Of a stretch of 43,675 nt of DNA, positions 25,426-34,992 are shown piece by piece. Made by a program: the position numbers and the translations under genes. A model generated the notes under the pieces. That model saw only the letters and a program-made list of their open reading frames with translations, searched no databases and was not told the origin of the DNA. The number at the start of each line of letters is the position of its first letter. Positions within the stretch are counted from its first letter, which is position 1. Source of the DNA: an uncultured Alphaproteobacteria bacterium. GTDB taxonomy: Bacteria > Pseudomonadota > Alphaproteobacteria > HIMB59 > GCA-002718135. The DNA is taken from positions 1-43,675 of the forward strand of contig CACIED010000009.1 in assembly GCA_902585605.1 (NCBI GenBank). The letters are read 5' to 3'.

Positions 25426-27430
25426 AGAAGAAGAAATTATTAAAAGATTAGAAGAACTTGCTGATTTAATCAAAAAACACAATTATAATTATCACACATT
25501 AGATAGACCTGAAATAACTGACCAAGAATTTGATAAGCTAGTTAAAGAAAATGATACTTTAGAAAAAAAATATCCAAGTTTAATTTTAAAGGATAGCCCT
25601 AACAAAAACTATGGTAGCAAAATAAAAGATAATTTTAAAAAAATAAAACACGATTCACAAATGTACTCACTTGCCAATGCATTTGATAATGATGATATAA
25701 AAGAGTTTATAAAACGTTCAGTGAAATTTTTAAATTTAGATAATGATTATGAGTTTGAATATATATGTGAGCCAAAAATTGATGGATTATCTTTAAATCT
25801 TGTTTATAAAAATGGAAATTTAATATCTGCTGGTACAAGAGGAGATGGATTTATAGGAGAAGATGTTACTGAAAATATTTTAAATATAAAAAATATTCCA
25901 TCAAAGTTAAAAAGGAGCTTTCCAGATTTTATTGAAATTAGAGGAGAGGTATTCTTAAATAAAAGTGATTTTGAGAAACTAAATTCTAAGTTAGAAAATA
26001 AATCTAAATTTGCAAATCCAAGGAACGCTGCTGCTGGAAGTCTAAGACAACTTGATATTTCTATTAGTCATAGTAGGCCACTTAAATTTATACCTCATGG
26101 TATTGGTAAATGCTCTTACAATTTTGAAAAAATTGAGAATTATTATGATCGACTTAAAAATTGGAATATTGCTCCAAATAATTTAAGCAAAAAATGTCAA
26201 TCAGTTGAAGATATTATTAGATTTTATGATCAAATAAATCAAAAACGATCAGGTATTGATTATGATATTGATGGATTAGTTGTAAAAATAAATAGTTTTA
26301 AACTACAAGAAAGATTAGGTTATGTAGGGAAAAACCCGAGATGGGCAATTGCGATAAAGTTTTCTTCCGAAAAAGCTAATACTATAATTCAAACTGTTGA
26401 TTACCAAGTTGGGAGAACTGGCGCAATCACTCCTGTAGCTAGATTGCAACCTGTAAATTTGGGAGGAGTGATTATATCTAATGCTTCTTTACATAATTTT
26501 GATGAAATAAATAAAAAAAATATAAACGTTTTAGATCTTGTTGAAATTGAAAGAGCAGGAGATGTTATTCCATATGTTACTAGATTAATAAAAAAAAATA
26601 GTAAATTAAATACTAAAATAAAACCTCCTAGGAATTGCCCTATTTGTGCGAGTAAAGTTTTAAAAGAAAAAGATGAAGCTATACTAAGATGTTCAAATAC
26701 ATATGGTTGTAGTTCACAGAAAATAGGAAGAATTATTCATTTCGTTAGTAAGAAAAGTTTAAATATTGATGGATTTGGTGAGAAACAAGTTAAACAATTA
26801 TTTAATTTAAAATATATAAATAAAGTAGAAGATATATTTAATCTTGAAAAGTTTGAATCAGAAATAATTAAATTAGACGGCTGGGGTAAATTATCTTTTA
26901 CTAATTTAATTAACTCTATCAATAATTCAAAAAAAATATCACTTGATAAATTTATTTACTCACTTGGCATTAGATTTATTGGAGAAGTTAATGCTGAAAT
27001 TTTAGCAAAAGAGTTTAAAAAACTAGATGCATTTATTTCATCTTCAAATAATCTAAGCATGTTAGAAAATATTGATGGTTTAGGACCAAAAGCAATTGCT
27101 TCAATTGTAGATTTTTTTTCAAAAGATCTAAATAAGGAAACTATTAAAAAATTAAAAAATCATTTATCTATTATATTTATAAAGAATGAAGCATTAGATA
27201 ATTTTTTTTCAAATAAACATTTAGTTTTTACTGGTACTTTATCTGAATTATCAAGAGATGAAGCTAAGTACTTAGCAAAAACTAAGGGAGCAAAAATATT
27301 GTCTAGTATAAGTAAAAAAACAGATTTTCTAATAGCTGGAGAAAAAGCAGGTTCAAAAATAAATAAAGCAAGTAAATTAGGTGTTAAGATTTTAAACGAA
27401 AAGGAATTCCTTAAAAAAATTAATCTATAA
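25418..27430 (+). CDS. ligA: NAD-dependent DNA ligase
   Basis: LigA seals nicks using NAD+. The 670-residue protein has the N-terminal Ia domain (YNYHTLDRPEITDQEFD) and the adenylation domain with K120 in EPKIDGLSLNLVY. The latter is followed by GTRGDGFIGEDVTENI and NPRNAAAGSLRQLD. Next come the OB fold with VGRTGAITPVA, a four-cysteine zinc finger (CPIC...CSNTYGC), helix-hairpin-helix repeats, and a C-terminal BRCT domain (about 590-668, LVFTGTLSELSRDEAK). I chose the ATG at 25418; an in-frame TTG lies one codon upstream. It overlaps bamD by eight bases and the convergent helicase gene by 11. Confidence 0.96.
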   Translation: MGREEEIIKRLEELADLIKKHNYNYHTLDRPEITDQEFDKLVKENDTLEKKYPSLILKDSPNKNYGSKIKDNFKKIKHDSQMYSLANAFDNDDIKEFIKRSVKFLNLDNDYEFEYICEPKIDGLSLNLVYKNGNLISAGTRGDGFIGEDVTENILNIKNIPSKLKRSFPDFIEIRGEVFLNKSDFEKLNSKLENKSKFANPRNAAAGSLRQLDISISHSRPLKFIPHGIGKCSYNFEKIENYYDRLKNWNIAPNNLSKKCQSVEDIIRFYDQINQKRSGIDYDIDGLVVKINSFKLQERLGYVGKNPRWAIAIKFSSEKANTIIQTVDYQVGRTGAITPVARLQPVNLGGVIISNASLHNFDEINKKNINVLDLVEIERAGDVIPYVTRLIKKNSKLNTKIKPPRNCPICASKVLKEKDEAILRCSNTYGCSSQKIGRIIHFVSKKSLNIDGFGEKQVKQLFNLKYINKVEDIFNLEKFESEIIKLDGWGKLSFTNLINSINNSKKISLDKFIYSLGIRFIGEVNAEILAKEFKKLDAFISSSNNLSMLENIDGLGPKAIASIVDFFSKDLNKETIKKLKNHLSIIFIKNEALDNFFSNKHLVFTGTLSELSRDEAKYLAKTKGAKILSSISKKTDFLIAGEKAGSKINKASKLGVKILNEKEFLKKINL

Positions 27431-29648
27431 TTTTCAAAAATTTTAAATATACTTTTTTTGAAGAAAAATTATCAAAATCAATTAAAGCTTTATCACCATC
27501 TAGTTTGATAATTTTTCCATTTCCAAATTTTTGATGATATACATTTTTTCCTTTAGAAATGTCTACTTCATATTCAAAATCCTGATTCAAGTCCCAATCA
27601 ATATTATTTTTTTTTGAGTTTTCTAATAATCTTTTTCTTCCTGGTGTAATAATTTCTTCATTAAATGAGTTAGTTTCTAAAAAATTATCTAAAAAGTTAT
27701 TATCTTGAATATATTTTGAATCGTTTATCTCTACTTTATCTTCTGGTAGCTCGCTTATAAATCTTGATGGTAAATTATAATCGTGTGATGCGAAAGAATA
27801 TCTATTTTGATTTACATAGGTGATATAAATCATTTTTCTTGCTCTGGTTAAAGCTACATAAGCCAATCTTCTTTCTTCTTCTAAACCATGATTACCTGAC
27901 TCCTCTATTGATCTTTGACTTGGAAAAACTCCCTCCTCCCAACCAGCAAGAAATACGTAATCGAACTCTAATCCTTTAGCAGCATGCATTGTCATAAGGG
28001 TTAATGTTTCTTCTGAAGTATTTGTTATGTTTTCCATAACCAAAGATACATGTTCTAAAAAACCTTCAATATTTTCAAATTCTTTTAAACTTTCAATAAA
28101 TTCATTTAAATTGTCTATTCTTGATAGGCTATCAGGTTTATTTGAGTTCTCTTCTTCTTTTTTTAAGTAATCTAAGTAACCAGAGTCTTCTATAATCACT
28201 TTGGCTAACTCAATATGATCAAATTTCTTTTTAACCTTTTGCCATTTTAAAATGTTATCAGTAAAATTATATAATTCACCCTTAGCTTTAGAATTACTTT
28301 TGAATGTCAGTTGTTGTGCGGATTCAAATAAAGAAATATTATTCATTCTTGCATAGCTACTAATCTTACTAACTGTTGATTTTCCTATCCCTCTTTTAGG
28401 CACATTAATTATTCTTTCAAAAGCTAAATCATCAGATAAATTATTTGTTAATCTTAAATACGCAATAATATCTTTGATTTCTTTTCTTTCATAAAATCGT
28501 AATCCTCCAATTATTTTATAAGGAAGTCCAAGATTGATTAATCTTTCTTCAAATGATCTAGTATGTGCAGCAACTCGAAATAAGATTGCGATTTCACTCA
28601 AATTTATTTTATTTTTTATTATATTTTCTATTTTGTCTGTTACAAAAACAGATTCCTCTTTTGTTTCCCAAAATCCATTAATTGTAATTTTTTCACCAAT
28701 CTGATTTTTACTCCATAATTCTTTTCCATATCTTCCTTTATTTTTAGAAATAAGGGTTGATGCACAACTTAATATATTTCTTGTTGATCGATAATTTTGT
28801 TCTAGTCTTACAATTGTTACATTATCAAAATTTTTTTCAAAATTTAATAAATTAGTAACGTCAGCGCCTCTCCATGAGTATATTGATTGATCATCATCAC
28901 CTACACAACATATATTTTTATTTCCTTTATATAAAAAATGAATCCACTGCTGTTGTATAGGGTTAATATCTTGATATTCATCTACATGAATATATTTAAA
29001 AATATTTTGATATTTTGATAATATATTATTATTTTTTTGAAAAATTTTTATACAAAATAAAATTAAATCACCAAAATCAACACTATTTAATCGAAGAAGT
29101 TCAGACTTGTAAATGTTGTAGATCTTTCGAATTTCTTTATCATTTTTTCGATATTTGTTTTCACTCAATTCGTTTGAACTTATTCCTTTATTTTTTAAAT
29201 TATCTATTGCTGATAAATAATATTTAGCAGAAGTTTCTTTTGTATCTATTTTTTCTACCTCACAAATATTTTTAATTAACTTTAACTGATCATCTACATC
29301 AATAATTAAAAAATTTTTTCTTAATCCTACTTCTTCATAATGTTGTCTTAGTATTCTTAATGATAAAGAGTGGAATGTTCCTACCCACATATTATCTATT
29401 GGAAAATTTAATGCATCTCCGATTCGTGACTTCATTTCACTTGCAGCTTTATTTGTAAAAGTGACTGCTAAAATTTGTCTAGGTGTGGCAAGTTTTTTAA
29501 TTAATATATTCAAGATTCTGAAGGTTAATACCCTAGTTTTTCCACTACCAGCACCAGCTAAAACGAGTAATGAGCCATCAGTTTGCTGTACTGCTTTTCT
29601 TTGCTCTTTATTCAATAAATCAAGATAATTTTGCGAATTTTCTGTCAT
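27420..29648 (-). CDS. uvrD: ATP-dependent DNA helicase UvrD/PcrA
   Basis: This is a superfamily 1A 3'-5' helicase used in nucleotide-excision and mismatch repair and in removing RNA polymerase. The 742-residue protein has LNKEQRKAV (Q motif), Walker A GAGSGKT at 32-38, TFTNKAASEMK, DEYQDINPIQ, GDDDQSIYSWRGAD, EQNYRSTRNI, MTMHAAKGLEFDYVFL and YVALTRARK. The C-terminus (about 690-740, VYHQKFGNGKIIKLDG) is the Tudor-like module of PcrA/UvrD that contacts RNA polymerase. This makes it UvrD/PcrA rather than Rep. Its 3' end overlaps that of ligA by 11 bases. Confidence 0.94.
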   Translation of the reverse strand: MTENSQNYLDLLNKEQRKAVQQTDGSLLVLAGAGSGKTRVLTFRILNILIKKLATPRQILAVTFTNKAASEMKSRIGDALNFPIDNMWVGTFHSLSLRILRQHYEEVGLRKNFLIIDVDDQLKLIKNICEVEKIDTKETSAKYYLSAIDNLKNKGISSNELSENKYRKNDKEIRKIYNIYKSELLRLNSVDFGDLILFCIKIFQKNNNILSKYQNIFKYIHVDEYQDINPIQQQWIHFLYKGNKNICCVGDDDQSIYSWRGADVTNLLNFEKNFDNVTIVRLEQNYRSTRNILSCASTLISKNKGRYGKELWSKNQIGEKITINGFWETKEESVFVTDKIENIIKNKINLSEIAILFRVAAHTRSFEERLINLGLPYKIIGGLRFYERKEIKDIIAYLRLTNNLSDDLAFERIINVPKRGIGKSTVSKISSYARMNNISLFESAQQLTFKSNSKAKGELYNFTDNILKWQKVKKKFDHIELAKVIIEDSGYLDYLKKEEENSNKPDSLSRIDNLNEFIESLKEFENIEGFLEHVSLVMENITNTSEETLTLMTMHAAKGLEFDYVFLAGWEEGVFPSQRSIEESGNHGLEEERRLAYVALTRARKMIYITYVNQNRYSFASHDYNLPSRFISELPEDKVEINDSKYIQDNNFLDNFLETNSFNEEIITPGRKRLLENSKKNNIDWDLNQDFEYEVDISKGKNVYHQKFGNGKIIKLDGDKALIDFDNFSSKKVYLKFLKIID

Positions 29649-29653
29649 TTTTT

Positions 29654-29662
29654 TGCTATAAT
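29654..29662 (+). promoter_or_regulatory. Candidate extended -10 promoter for mlaA
   Basis: TGCTATAAT is a perfect extended -10 (TGN-TATAAT) on the plus strand in the 79-base gap between divergent uvrD and mlaA. No good -35 is visible at 17 bases, as is allowed for extended -10 promoters. It would give an mlaA leader of about 60 bases. Confidence 0.4.
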
Positions 29663-29727
29663 AGAGATATATATAATGTAATTTATAAACTATATTAAAT
29701 AATAGTTTTAAAATTGTTAATTTGTCT

Positions 29728-30513
29728 ATGAGTAAAAAAATTATAATTCTTATATTTATATTTGCTAACTTATTTACATATAATGCAACTGCAAATGAAG
29801 CAGATCAAGTAAAGACTAATTCTGAAGACTTTGAAACTACTAGTATTGAAGATGAAGTTTATGATCCTTTTGAGCCTGTTAACAGAGCAATATTTAGTTT
29901 TAACAATGCTGCAGATAGAATAATCCTTGAGCCAATAGCAAAGGGTTATAAAAAATTACCTTCTCCCATACAAAGCGGAATCAATAATTTTTTAAGTAAT
30001 TTAAGAGCTCCATTAATTGTTGTAAATCAATTATTGCAAGGTCAAGGTGAGAACGCTGTACAATCATCAGGTAGATTTATAGTAAATAGTACCGTTGGAG
30101 TTTTTGGTTTATTTGATGTTGCTGAAAGAATTGGATTAGAAGAAAAACAAGAAGATTATGGGCAAACATTAGCTACATGGGGTGTTGGCGATGGTTTTTA
30201 TATAGTGCTTCCTTTATTTGGCCCATCAAATCTAAGAGATACATCTGGTATGATATTAACTATGCTGACCGATCCAATTAATGCATACGCTGTGAATGAA
30301 GGTGAGGCTTGGCTCGTGCCAATGAGAACAGCAGTTAATGCTGTAGATCAAAGATCAAAAATAATTGACGAGGTAAATGCTCTAAGAGATAATTCTGTCG
30401 ATTATTATGCAGCTGTAAGAAGTTCTTATTATCAAAATAGAAATGCTGCTATTAACAATGTAGATGATAGTGAATTGACACCGCTTCCACTTATTAGTAT
30501 TGAATTTGAGTAA
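29728..30513 (+). CDS. mlaA: Phospholipid transport protein MlaA (VacJ)
   Basis: MlaA is the outer-membrane ring that removes phospholipid from the outer leaflet and passes it to MlaC. The 261-residue protein has a signal peptide (about 1-20, ending NATANEA), then YDPFEPVNRAIFSFNNAAD, YKKLPSPIQSGINNFLSNLRAP, GRFIVNSTVGVFGLFDVA, EDYGQTLATWGVGDGFYIVLPLFGPSNLRD and DYYAAVRSSYYQ, all family blocks. There is no cysteine in the whole protein, so it is not lipidated as the E. coli one is. I chose the ATG at 29728; a TTG lies two codons upstream. mlaC follows with a one-base overlap. Confidence 0.93.
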   Translation: MSKKIIILIFIFANLFTYNATANEADQVKTNSEDFETTSIEDEVYDPFEPVNRAIFSFNNAADRIILEPIAKGYKKLPSPIQSGINNFLSNLRAPLIVVNQLLQGQGENAVQSSGRFIVNSTVGVFGLFDVAERIGLEEKQEDYGQTLATWGVGDGFYIVLPLFGPSNLRDTSGMILTMLTDPINAYAVNEGEAWLVPMRTAVNAVDQRSKIIDEVNALRDNSVDYYAAVRSSYYQNRNAAINNVDDSELTPLPLISIEFE

Positions 30514-31115
30514 TGAGAATTTATTTTTTAATTTTTTTTTTAATATTTTTTAATTTTAAAAACCTGTATGCAGATGAAACTGAAAAATGGCTTAAAAGAG
30601 AAATAGATATCATTCTTGAAGCTTATAAAAATCAAAATCTCTCAAATGAAAATAGATTTCTTTTAATCGAAAAAACAATTAATAATAATTTTGCTGGTAC
30701 TGGTATTGCTAAATTTGTTGCAGGAGAAGCGTGGAGAAAATCAGATAAAAATACAAAAAAAATTTATATCGATAATTTTAAAAGACATTTAGCTTTAAAT
30801 ATAGCTTCAATGATGCAAGGCTATTCAGACCAAACATATGAATTAACTAAATCAAAATATGATAAAAAGAATCAAGTAACTTTAATTGATATGGAAATTT
30901 TTTCAGATACTGGATCAGTTGTTGTAACATGGCGAGTAAAAGAATCAAAAGAAAAATTTTTTGTTATTGATTTAATTGTTGCTGACATTTCTTTAGTAGT
31001 AACAAAAAGATCAGAGTTTAATTCTATGTTAAAAAAAGTTGATAATAATCTTTCAAAGTTTAATGAAGTTTTATTTGATCAAAACCAAGAAAGTTATCAA
31101 AAAATTACTGAATAA
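30513..31115 (+). CDS. mlaC: Phospholipid-binding protein MlaC
   Basis: MlaC ferries phospholipid across the periplasm between MlaA and the MlaFEDB importer. The 200-residue protein has a signal peptide (about 1-20, ending LYADE), then a PF05494 domain. The latter includes NRFLLIEKTINNNFAGTGIAKFVAGEAWRKS, where the D-x-x-x-I-A-x-F-x-L-G-x-x-W pattern of the family is recognisable, TYELTKSKYD, and FFVIDLIVADISLVVTKRSEFNSML near the C-terminus. The start ATG overlaps the mlaA stop (TAATG). No mlaFEDB genes are in the window, so the inner-membrane part must be elsewhere. Confidence 0.9.
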   Translation: MRIYFLIFFLIFFNFKNLYADETEKWLKREIDIILEAYKNQNLSNENRFLLIEKTINNNFAGTGIAKFVAGEAWRKSDKNTKKIYIDNFKRHLALNIASMMQGYSDQTYELTKSKYDKKNQVTLIDMEIFSDTGSVVVTWRVKESKEKFFVIDLIVADISLVVTKRSEFNSMLKKVDNNLSKFNEVLFDQNQESYQKITE

Positions 31116-31137
31116 AATCTTATTAAATTCTCTGAAA

Positions 31138-32262
31138 TTAAATTTTTAAATTTTTTATTTCTTCTTCAGTTAATATTTTAGGTTGAGTAGGATTAGTAGA
31201 TAGTAGATAAGATTTGTTTTCCTCAGCCGATTTTATTATTCCATCCATAATCTCGAGAACATGAAGGGATAATTCAAGAGAACACCTTGCTTTTCGATTA
31301 TTAGATATAGAATCAATCATTTCTGAGAGACCTATTCCTCTATAATTTGCTTTTTTGTTACCTTCTCCATCACTTTTGTTCGGAATACCTAACAACATGC
31401 TATCATTATTAATTGTTTCCCAATCACTATCTTTTTGCGAAATTAATAAATCACCACTAAAAAAATTTGGATCAGGTACAATCATTGAACCATCTAGTCC
31501 ATAGAGTTCTATTGTTGAATGATTATTTTTCCATACATCCCAAGTACAAAAAAACTGAATTTTTGCATTATTTTGAAACTCTAAAGAACCCATTAAGGTT
31601 GTTGGTGTTTCAACTTTAATTTTATCTCCATATCTAGGTTGACTAGTTATAGTTCTCTCATTTGAAGCAGTTCCACTTATTGCATTTATTTGTTTAACTG
31701 GTCCAATTAAGTTAACTAATTGAGTAATATAATAAACACCAACATCAAAAACTGGTCCAGCTCCGGGTTTAAAGAAAAAATCTGGATTGGGGTGCCAATG
31801 CTCCATCCCATGAGACATCAAATTAAATGTACCTAAAACAATTTTTCCTATTCTATTGTCTTCAATTAATTTTCTAGCTTTTTGTCCAGCTGCTCCTAAA
31901 AATGTATCCGGAGCACAACCAACATACAAGCCTTTTTCGTTTGCTAATTTTTCTATTTCTAAACCTTCTTGAAAATTCATTGCTAATGGCTTTTCACTAA
32001 AACAATGTTTCCCATTTTGTAGTGATTTTGAAATAATTTCTTTATGAGCTGCAGGAATTGTTAAATTAATAATTAAATCAATTTCATTATTTTTAAAAAT
32101 TTCCTCAAGAGATAATGCTTTAACATTATATTTAGATTCAGCTTTAGATGCGGCTTCTTTATTAATATCAGCACAAGCAACTATTTTAAAATTATTAAAT
32201 ATTTTTTGACACTCAAAATAAGTCTCAGAAATATTTCCACAGCCAACAATTCCAATATTCAT
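31138..32262 (-). CDS. Gfo/Idh/MocA family oxidoreductase
   Basis: This 374-residue NAD(P)-dependent dehydrogenase has the Rossmann loop GIVGCGNISETYF (4-16) and the EKP motif at 90-92 (FSEKPLAMN). GPVFDVGVYYITQL in the second domain has the D-x-G-x-Y/H catalytic pattern, preceded by SHGMEHWHPNPDFFF. Such enzymes oxidise or reduce sugars, inositols and their keto forms, often at C1-C3. It is the last gene of the carbohydrate island and overlaps by one base the isomerase-like gene before it. That pairing recalls 3-keto-sugar or inositol pathways. The substrate is not readable. It is convergent with mlaC, 22 bases away. Confidence 0.88.
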   Translation of the reverse strand: MNIGIVGCGNISETYFECQKIFNNFKIVACADINKEAASKAESKYNVKALSLEEIFKNNEIDLIINLTIPAAHKEIISKSLQNGKHCFSEKPLAMNFQEGLEIEKLANEKGLYVGCAPDTFLGAAGQKARKLIEDNRIGKIVLGTFNLMSHGMEHWHPNPDFFFKPGAGPVFDVGVYYITQLVNLIGPVKQINAISGTASNERTITSQPRYGDKIKVETPTTLMGSLEFQNNAKIQFFCTWDVWKNNHSTIELYGLDGSMIVPDPNFFSGDLLISQKDSDWETINNDSMLLGIPNKSDGEGNKKANYRGIGLSEMIDSISNNRKARCSLELSLHVLEIMDGIIKSAEENKSYLLSTNPTQPKILTEEEIKNLKI

Positions 32263-33035
32263 TAAATTGTTTCTAAATATTCTAAAGATTTAGTTGTGTA
32301 TTCTTTATAATCTTTTGGATCATCGTGCTCTAAAACAAATACCTCACATGGTGTTTTTTTAACTTCTGAAATTAGTGTTGGCCAATCAATGAAACCTTCT
32401 CCTATTGCAGATTGCTGATCATGTTCTAATAAATTTTTAGTTTGATCATAAAAATCTTTCAAGTGACAACCAATAATCTTATTTTTATATTTTTCTATCC
32501 AATCAAGTGGATCAGCTTTTCCAGCAACTGCCCAACCAAGATCTAATTCCATTTTAAGATTTTCATTATAATCCATCATACACTCAATTGGAAGTTTTCC
32601 ACTAGGCAGAGGTTTAAATTCAAAAGAGTGATTGTGGTATCCAAGTGTTAGTCCATTATCTTCATAAATTTTAACATATGATGATAAGTCTTTTCCAAAA
32701 CTACACCAAGTAACTTCATCAAGATCAAAATTTGAAGCAAAGTCTTTATTGAATTTTTCTGGTACAGATGGAACTATTGCATGACTAATATTAAGAAATT
32801 TCATCCTTCTAATTGTTTCTTCTGTATTTGTAATTGCTTGAAAACTTATATGAGAAGATTTTATAGAAATACTATTTTCATCCATCATTGATTTAAAATT
32901 ATCTAAATCAATTTTATCTAAATCAAATAATTCAATATTATTAATTCCAGACTCAGATAAGAATTTAAAAATTGGCTCATAGGGTTGAAATTTTCTTGTG
33001 GTATATAATTGCATTGATACTTCATTTCTATTCAT
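32262..33035 (-). CDS. Sugar phosphate isomerase/epimerase-like TIM barrel
   Basis: The 257-residue protein belongs to the AP-endonuclease-2/xylose isomerase-like fold (PF01261). The usual divalent-metal and catalytic residues are visible in YHNHSFEF, the MELDLGWAV aspartate/glutamate, GCHLKDF, and the late FVLEHDDP glutamate. IGEGFIDWPTLISEV is a common motif before the last strand. Family members isomerise or epimerise sugars, act on 3-keto sugars, or dehydrate inosose. A GAGGAGAG Shine-Dalgarno precedes the ATG at 33035, whose first base is shared with the ATPase stop. It sits between the transporter ATPase and a Gfo/Idh/MocA gene, pointing to catabolism of the imported sugar. Confidence 0.85.
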   Translation of the reverse strand: MNRNEVSMQLYTTRKFQPYEPIFKFLSESGINNIELFDLDKIDLDNFKSMMDENSISIKSSHISFQAITNTEETIRRMKFLNISHAIVPSVPEKFNKDFASNFDLDEVTWCSFGKDLSSYVKIYEDNGLTLGYHNHSFEFKPLPSGKLPIECMMDYNENLKMELDLGWAVAGKADPLDWIEKYKNKIIGCHLKDFYDQTKNLLEHDQQSAIGEGFIDWPTLISEVKKTPCEVFVLEHDDPKDYKEYTTKSLEYLETI

Positions 33036-34108
33036 TAAATTCTCTCCTCAGATTTACTATCAAATATTGAAGACTTTTTTATATCAAAAGAGATATTTAT
33101 TTCATCATTTAAATTATAATTTGAACTTCCTTCTAATCTAATTGATATTGGATTACCCTCAACACTAGTCCAAACAAGAGTATCTGCTCCCATTGGCTCC
33201 ACTAATTCAACTTTACATTGAATAGAATGTTCATTTTTTTCTATGTTTATATTTTCAGGTCTTATTCCAAACACAACCTCTTGATCATTTATCAAATTAT
33301 TAATATTTTCATATTTGGAAATATCAATTTGCTTTTTACCAAGAATAATTTTTTGATTTGATTGATCAAAATTAGCTTTTAAAAAATTCATACTCGGAGA
33401 CCCAATAAACCCAGCGACAAATAAGTTAGCAGGTTTGTTATAAATTTGTTTAGGAGTATCCAATTGTTGTATTAATCCATCTTTCATAACAGATATACGA
33501 TCTGCAAGCGTCATAGCTTCTATTTGATCATGAGTAACGTAAATCATAGTATTTGATAAATCTCTATGAAGTTTTTTAATTTCATAGCGTAGTTCAGCTC
33601 TTAATTTTGCATCAAGGTTACTTAAAGGTTCGTCAAATAAAAAAACTTTTGCATCTCTAACTAGTGCTCTACCAATAGCAACACGTTGCCTTTGACCTCC
33701 AGAGAGTTGAGAAGGTTTTCTTTTAAGTAATTCATTTATTTGTAAGAGATTTGCAGCTTTTTTAATTTTTTCACTAATTAAATCTTTTGCAGTACCCATC
33801 ATTCTTAAACCAAAAGATAAATTTTTCTCGACACTCATACTTGGATACAAAGCATAAGACTGAAATACCATACCTATATGTCTATCTTTTGGTTCTTTCC
33901 AGGTTACATTATCATCTTCAATCCAAATTTGACCATCAGATAAATCTAGAAGACCGGCTATACAATTTAGTAATGTTGTTTTTCCACAACCAGAAGGTCC
34001 AAGTAAAACCATAAATTCACCCTCTTTAATGTTAAGACTTAAGTCATTTAATATTTCAGTTTTCCCATAACTGAATGATATATTTTTTACCTCAACGCTA
34101 TTTTTCAT
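33035..34108 (-). CDS. Carbohydrate ABC transporter ATP-binding protein (MalK/UgpC-like)
   Basis: This 357-residue ATPase powers a CUT1 sugar importer. It has Walker A GPSGCGKTT at 37-45, the Q-loop VFQSYALYP, signature LSGGQ at 135-139, Walker B VFLFDE at 155-160, and the H-loop YVTHDQIEAM. A C-terminal TOBE/OB regulatory part contains VVFGIRPENI. I chose the ATG at 34108, because GGGG lies seven bases upstream and it leaves only two bases after the permease stop. An in-frame ATG at 34153 would overlap the permease by 43 bases. It is the only sugar-ABC ATPase in the island, so it may serve both permease pairs. Confidence 0.94.
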   Translation of the reverse strand: MKNSVEVKNISFSYGKTEILNDLSLNIKEGEFMVLLGPSGCGKTTLLNCIAGLLDLSDGQIWIEDDNVTWKEPKDRHIGMVFQSYALYPSMSVEKNLSFGLRMMGTAKDLISEKIKKAANLLQINELLKRKPSQLSGGQRQRVAIGRALVRDAKVFLFDEPLSNLDAKLRAELRYEIKKLHRDLSNTMIYVTHDQIEAMTLADRISVMKDGLIQQLDTPKQIYNKPANLFVAGFIGSPSMNFLKANFDQSNQKIILGKKQIDISKYENINNLINDQEVVFGIRPENINIEKNEHSIQCKVELVEPMGADTLVWTSVEGNPISIRLEGSSNYNLNDEINISFDIKKSSIFDSKSEERI

Positions 34109-34110
34109 AT

Positions 34111-34992
34111 TTACCCCTTTATTGCCCCAGCTGCTATTCCACGTACAAACCATCTTCCAGAAATAAAATAAACAAAAAGTGGTACTAGAGAAGTCAAAAT
34201 AGTTGCAGACATATCTACATTATACTCAGCAACTCCATAATCTACTTGAACTATATTATTTAACTGAACTGTCATAGGTTGATTATCTCTTCCAGCAAAA
34301 ACTAAACCAAGAAGAAAATCATTCCAAATACCAGTAACTTGAAGAATAACAGCTACAATAGTTATAGGGGCAGACATAGGAATAATAACATAGAGAAATA
34401 TTTTTATAAAATTACCACCATCTATTCTTGCAGCTTTAAATAAATCTATTGGTAGACTTACATAAAAATTTCTAAAAATTAGTGTTAATATTGGCATACC
34501 AAAAATTGTATGTACTAAAATTATACCAGGGAGGGTTGAATAAATACCCAAGGCATCTTCTATTTTTAGCAGAGGATAAACCATTACCTGATAAGGGATA
34601 AAGGCACCAAACATACACAAACCAAAAAAGAAATACGCTCCTCTAAATCGCCAAAAAGCTAAAGCATATCCATTTAATGCACTTAATCCAACAGAAACAA
34701 TAACACTTGGAACAGTAATTTTAATTGAATTAAAAAAACCTGGTTTAAGACCTTCACATACAAAACCTGTACACGCTTGAGACCATGCTTTAGGCCAAGA
34801 ATAAAAACTAAGTTCTTTAGGTAAATTTAAAATATTTGCAGCTCTAATTTCATCCATATCTTTTAAGGATGTGATAACCATTACATATAACGGCATTAAA
34901 AAAAATATAGCACACACTAAAATGAAACAGTACATACCAATTCTTCCCACTGTTAAATGTTTCGGACGACGACCTGAAGGTATTGTGCTCAT
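34111..34992 (-). CDS. gtsC: Sugar ABC transporter permease, MalG/GtsC type
   Basis: The 293-residue inner-membrane protein has six predicted helices and the EAA loop FKAARIDGGNFIKIFLYVIIP, which contacts the ATPase. The C-terminus VRGIAAGAIKG is the standard end of MalG-type CUT1 permeases. From memory it closely resembles GtsC of the Pseudomonas glucose importer, including LNGYALAFWRFRG, RNFYVSLP and the QPMTVQLNN segment. A short cysteine-bearing insert (CTGFVCEG) before NSIKITVPS is less usual. It abuts the partner permease with a one-base overlap. Confidence 0.9.
   Translation of the reverse strand: MSTIPSGRRPKHLTVGRIGMYCFILVCAIFFLMPLYVMVITSLKDMDEIRAANILNLPKELSFYSWPKAWSQACTGFVCEGLKPGFFNSIKITVPSVIVSVGLSALNGYALAFWRFRGAYFFFGLCMFGAFIPYQVMVYPLLKIEDALGIYSTLPGIILVHTIFGMPILTLIFRNFYVSLPIDLFKAARIDGGNFIKIFLYVIIPMSAPITIVAVILQVTGIWNDFLLGLVFAGRDNQPMTVQLNNIVQVDYGVAEYNVDMSATILTSLVPLFVYFISGRWFVRGIAAGAIKG

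Noticed and set aside
34109..34153. 15-residue N-terminal extension of the ABC ATPase
   Set aside because: It would overlap the permease gene by 43 bases and does not resemble family N-termini; the ATG at 34108 has a ribosome site and the normal start.
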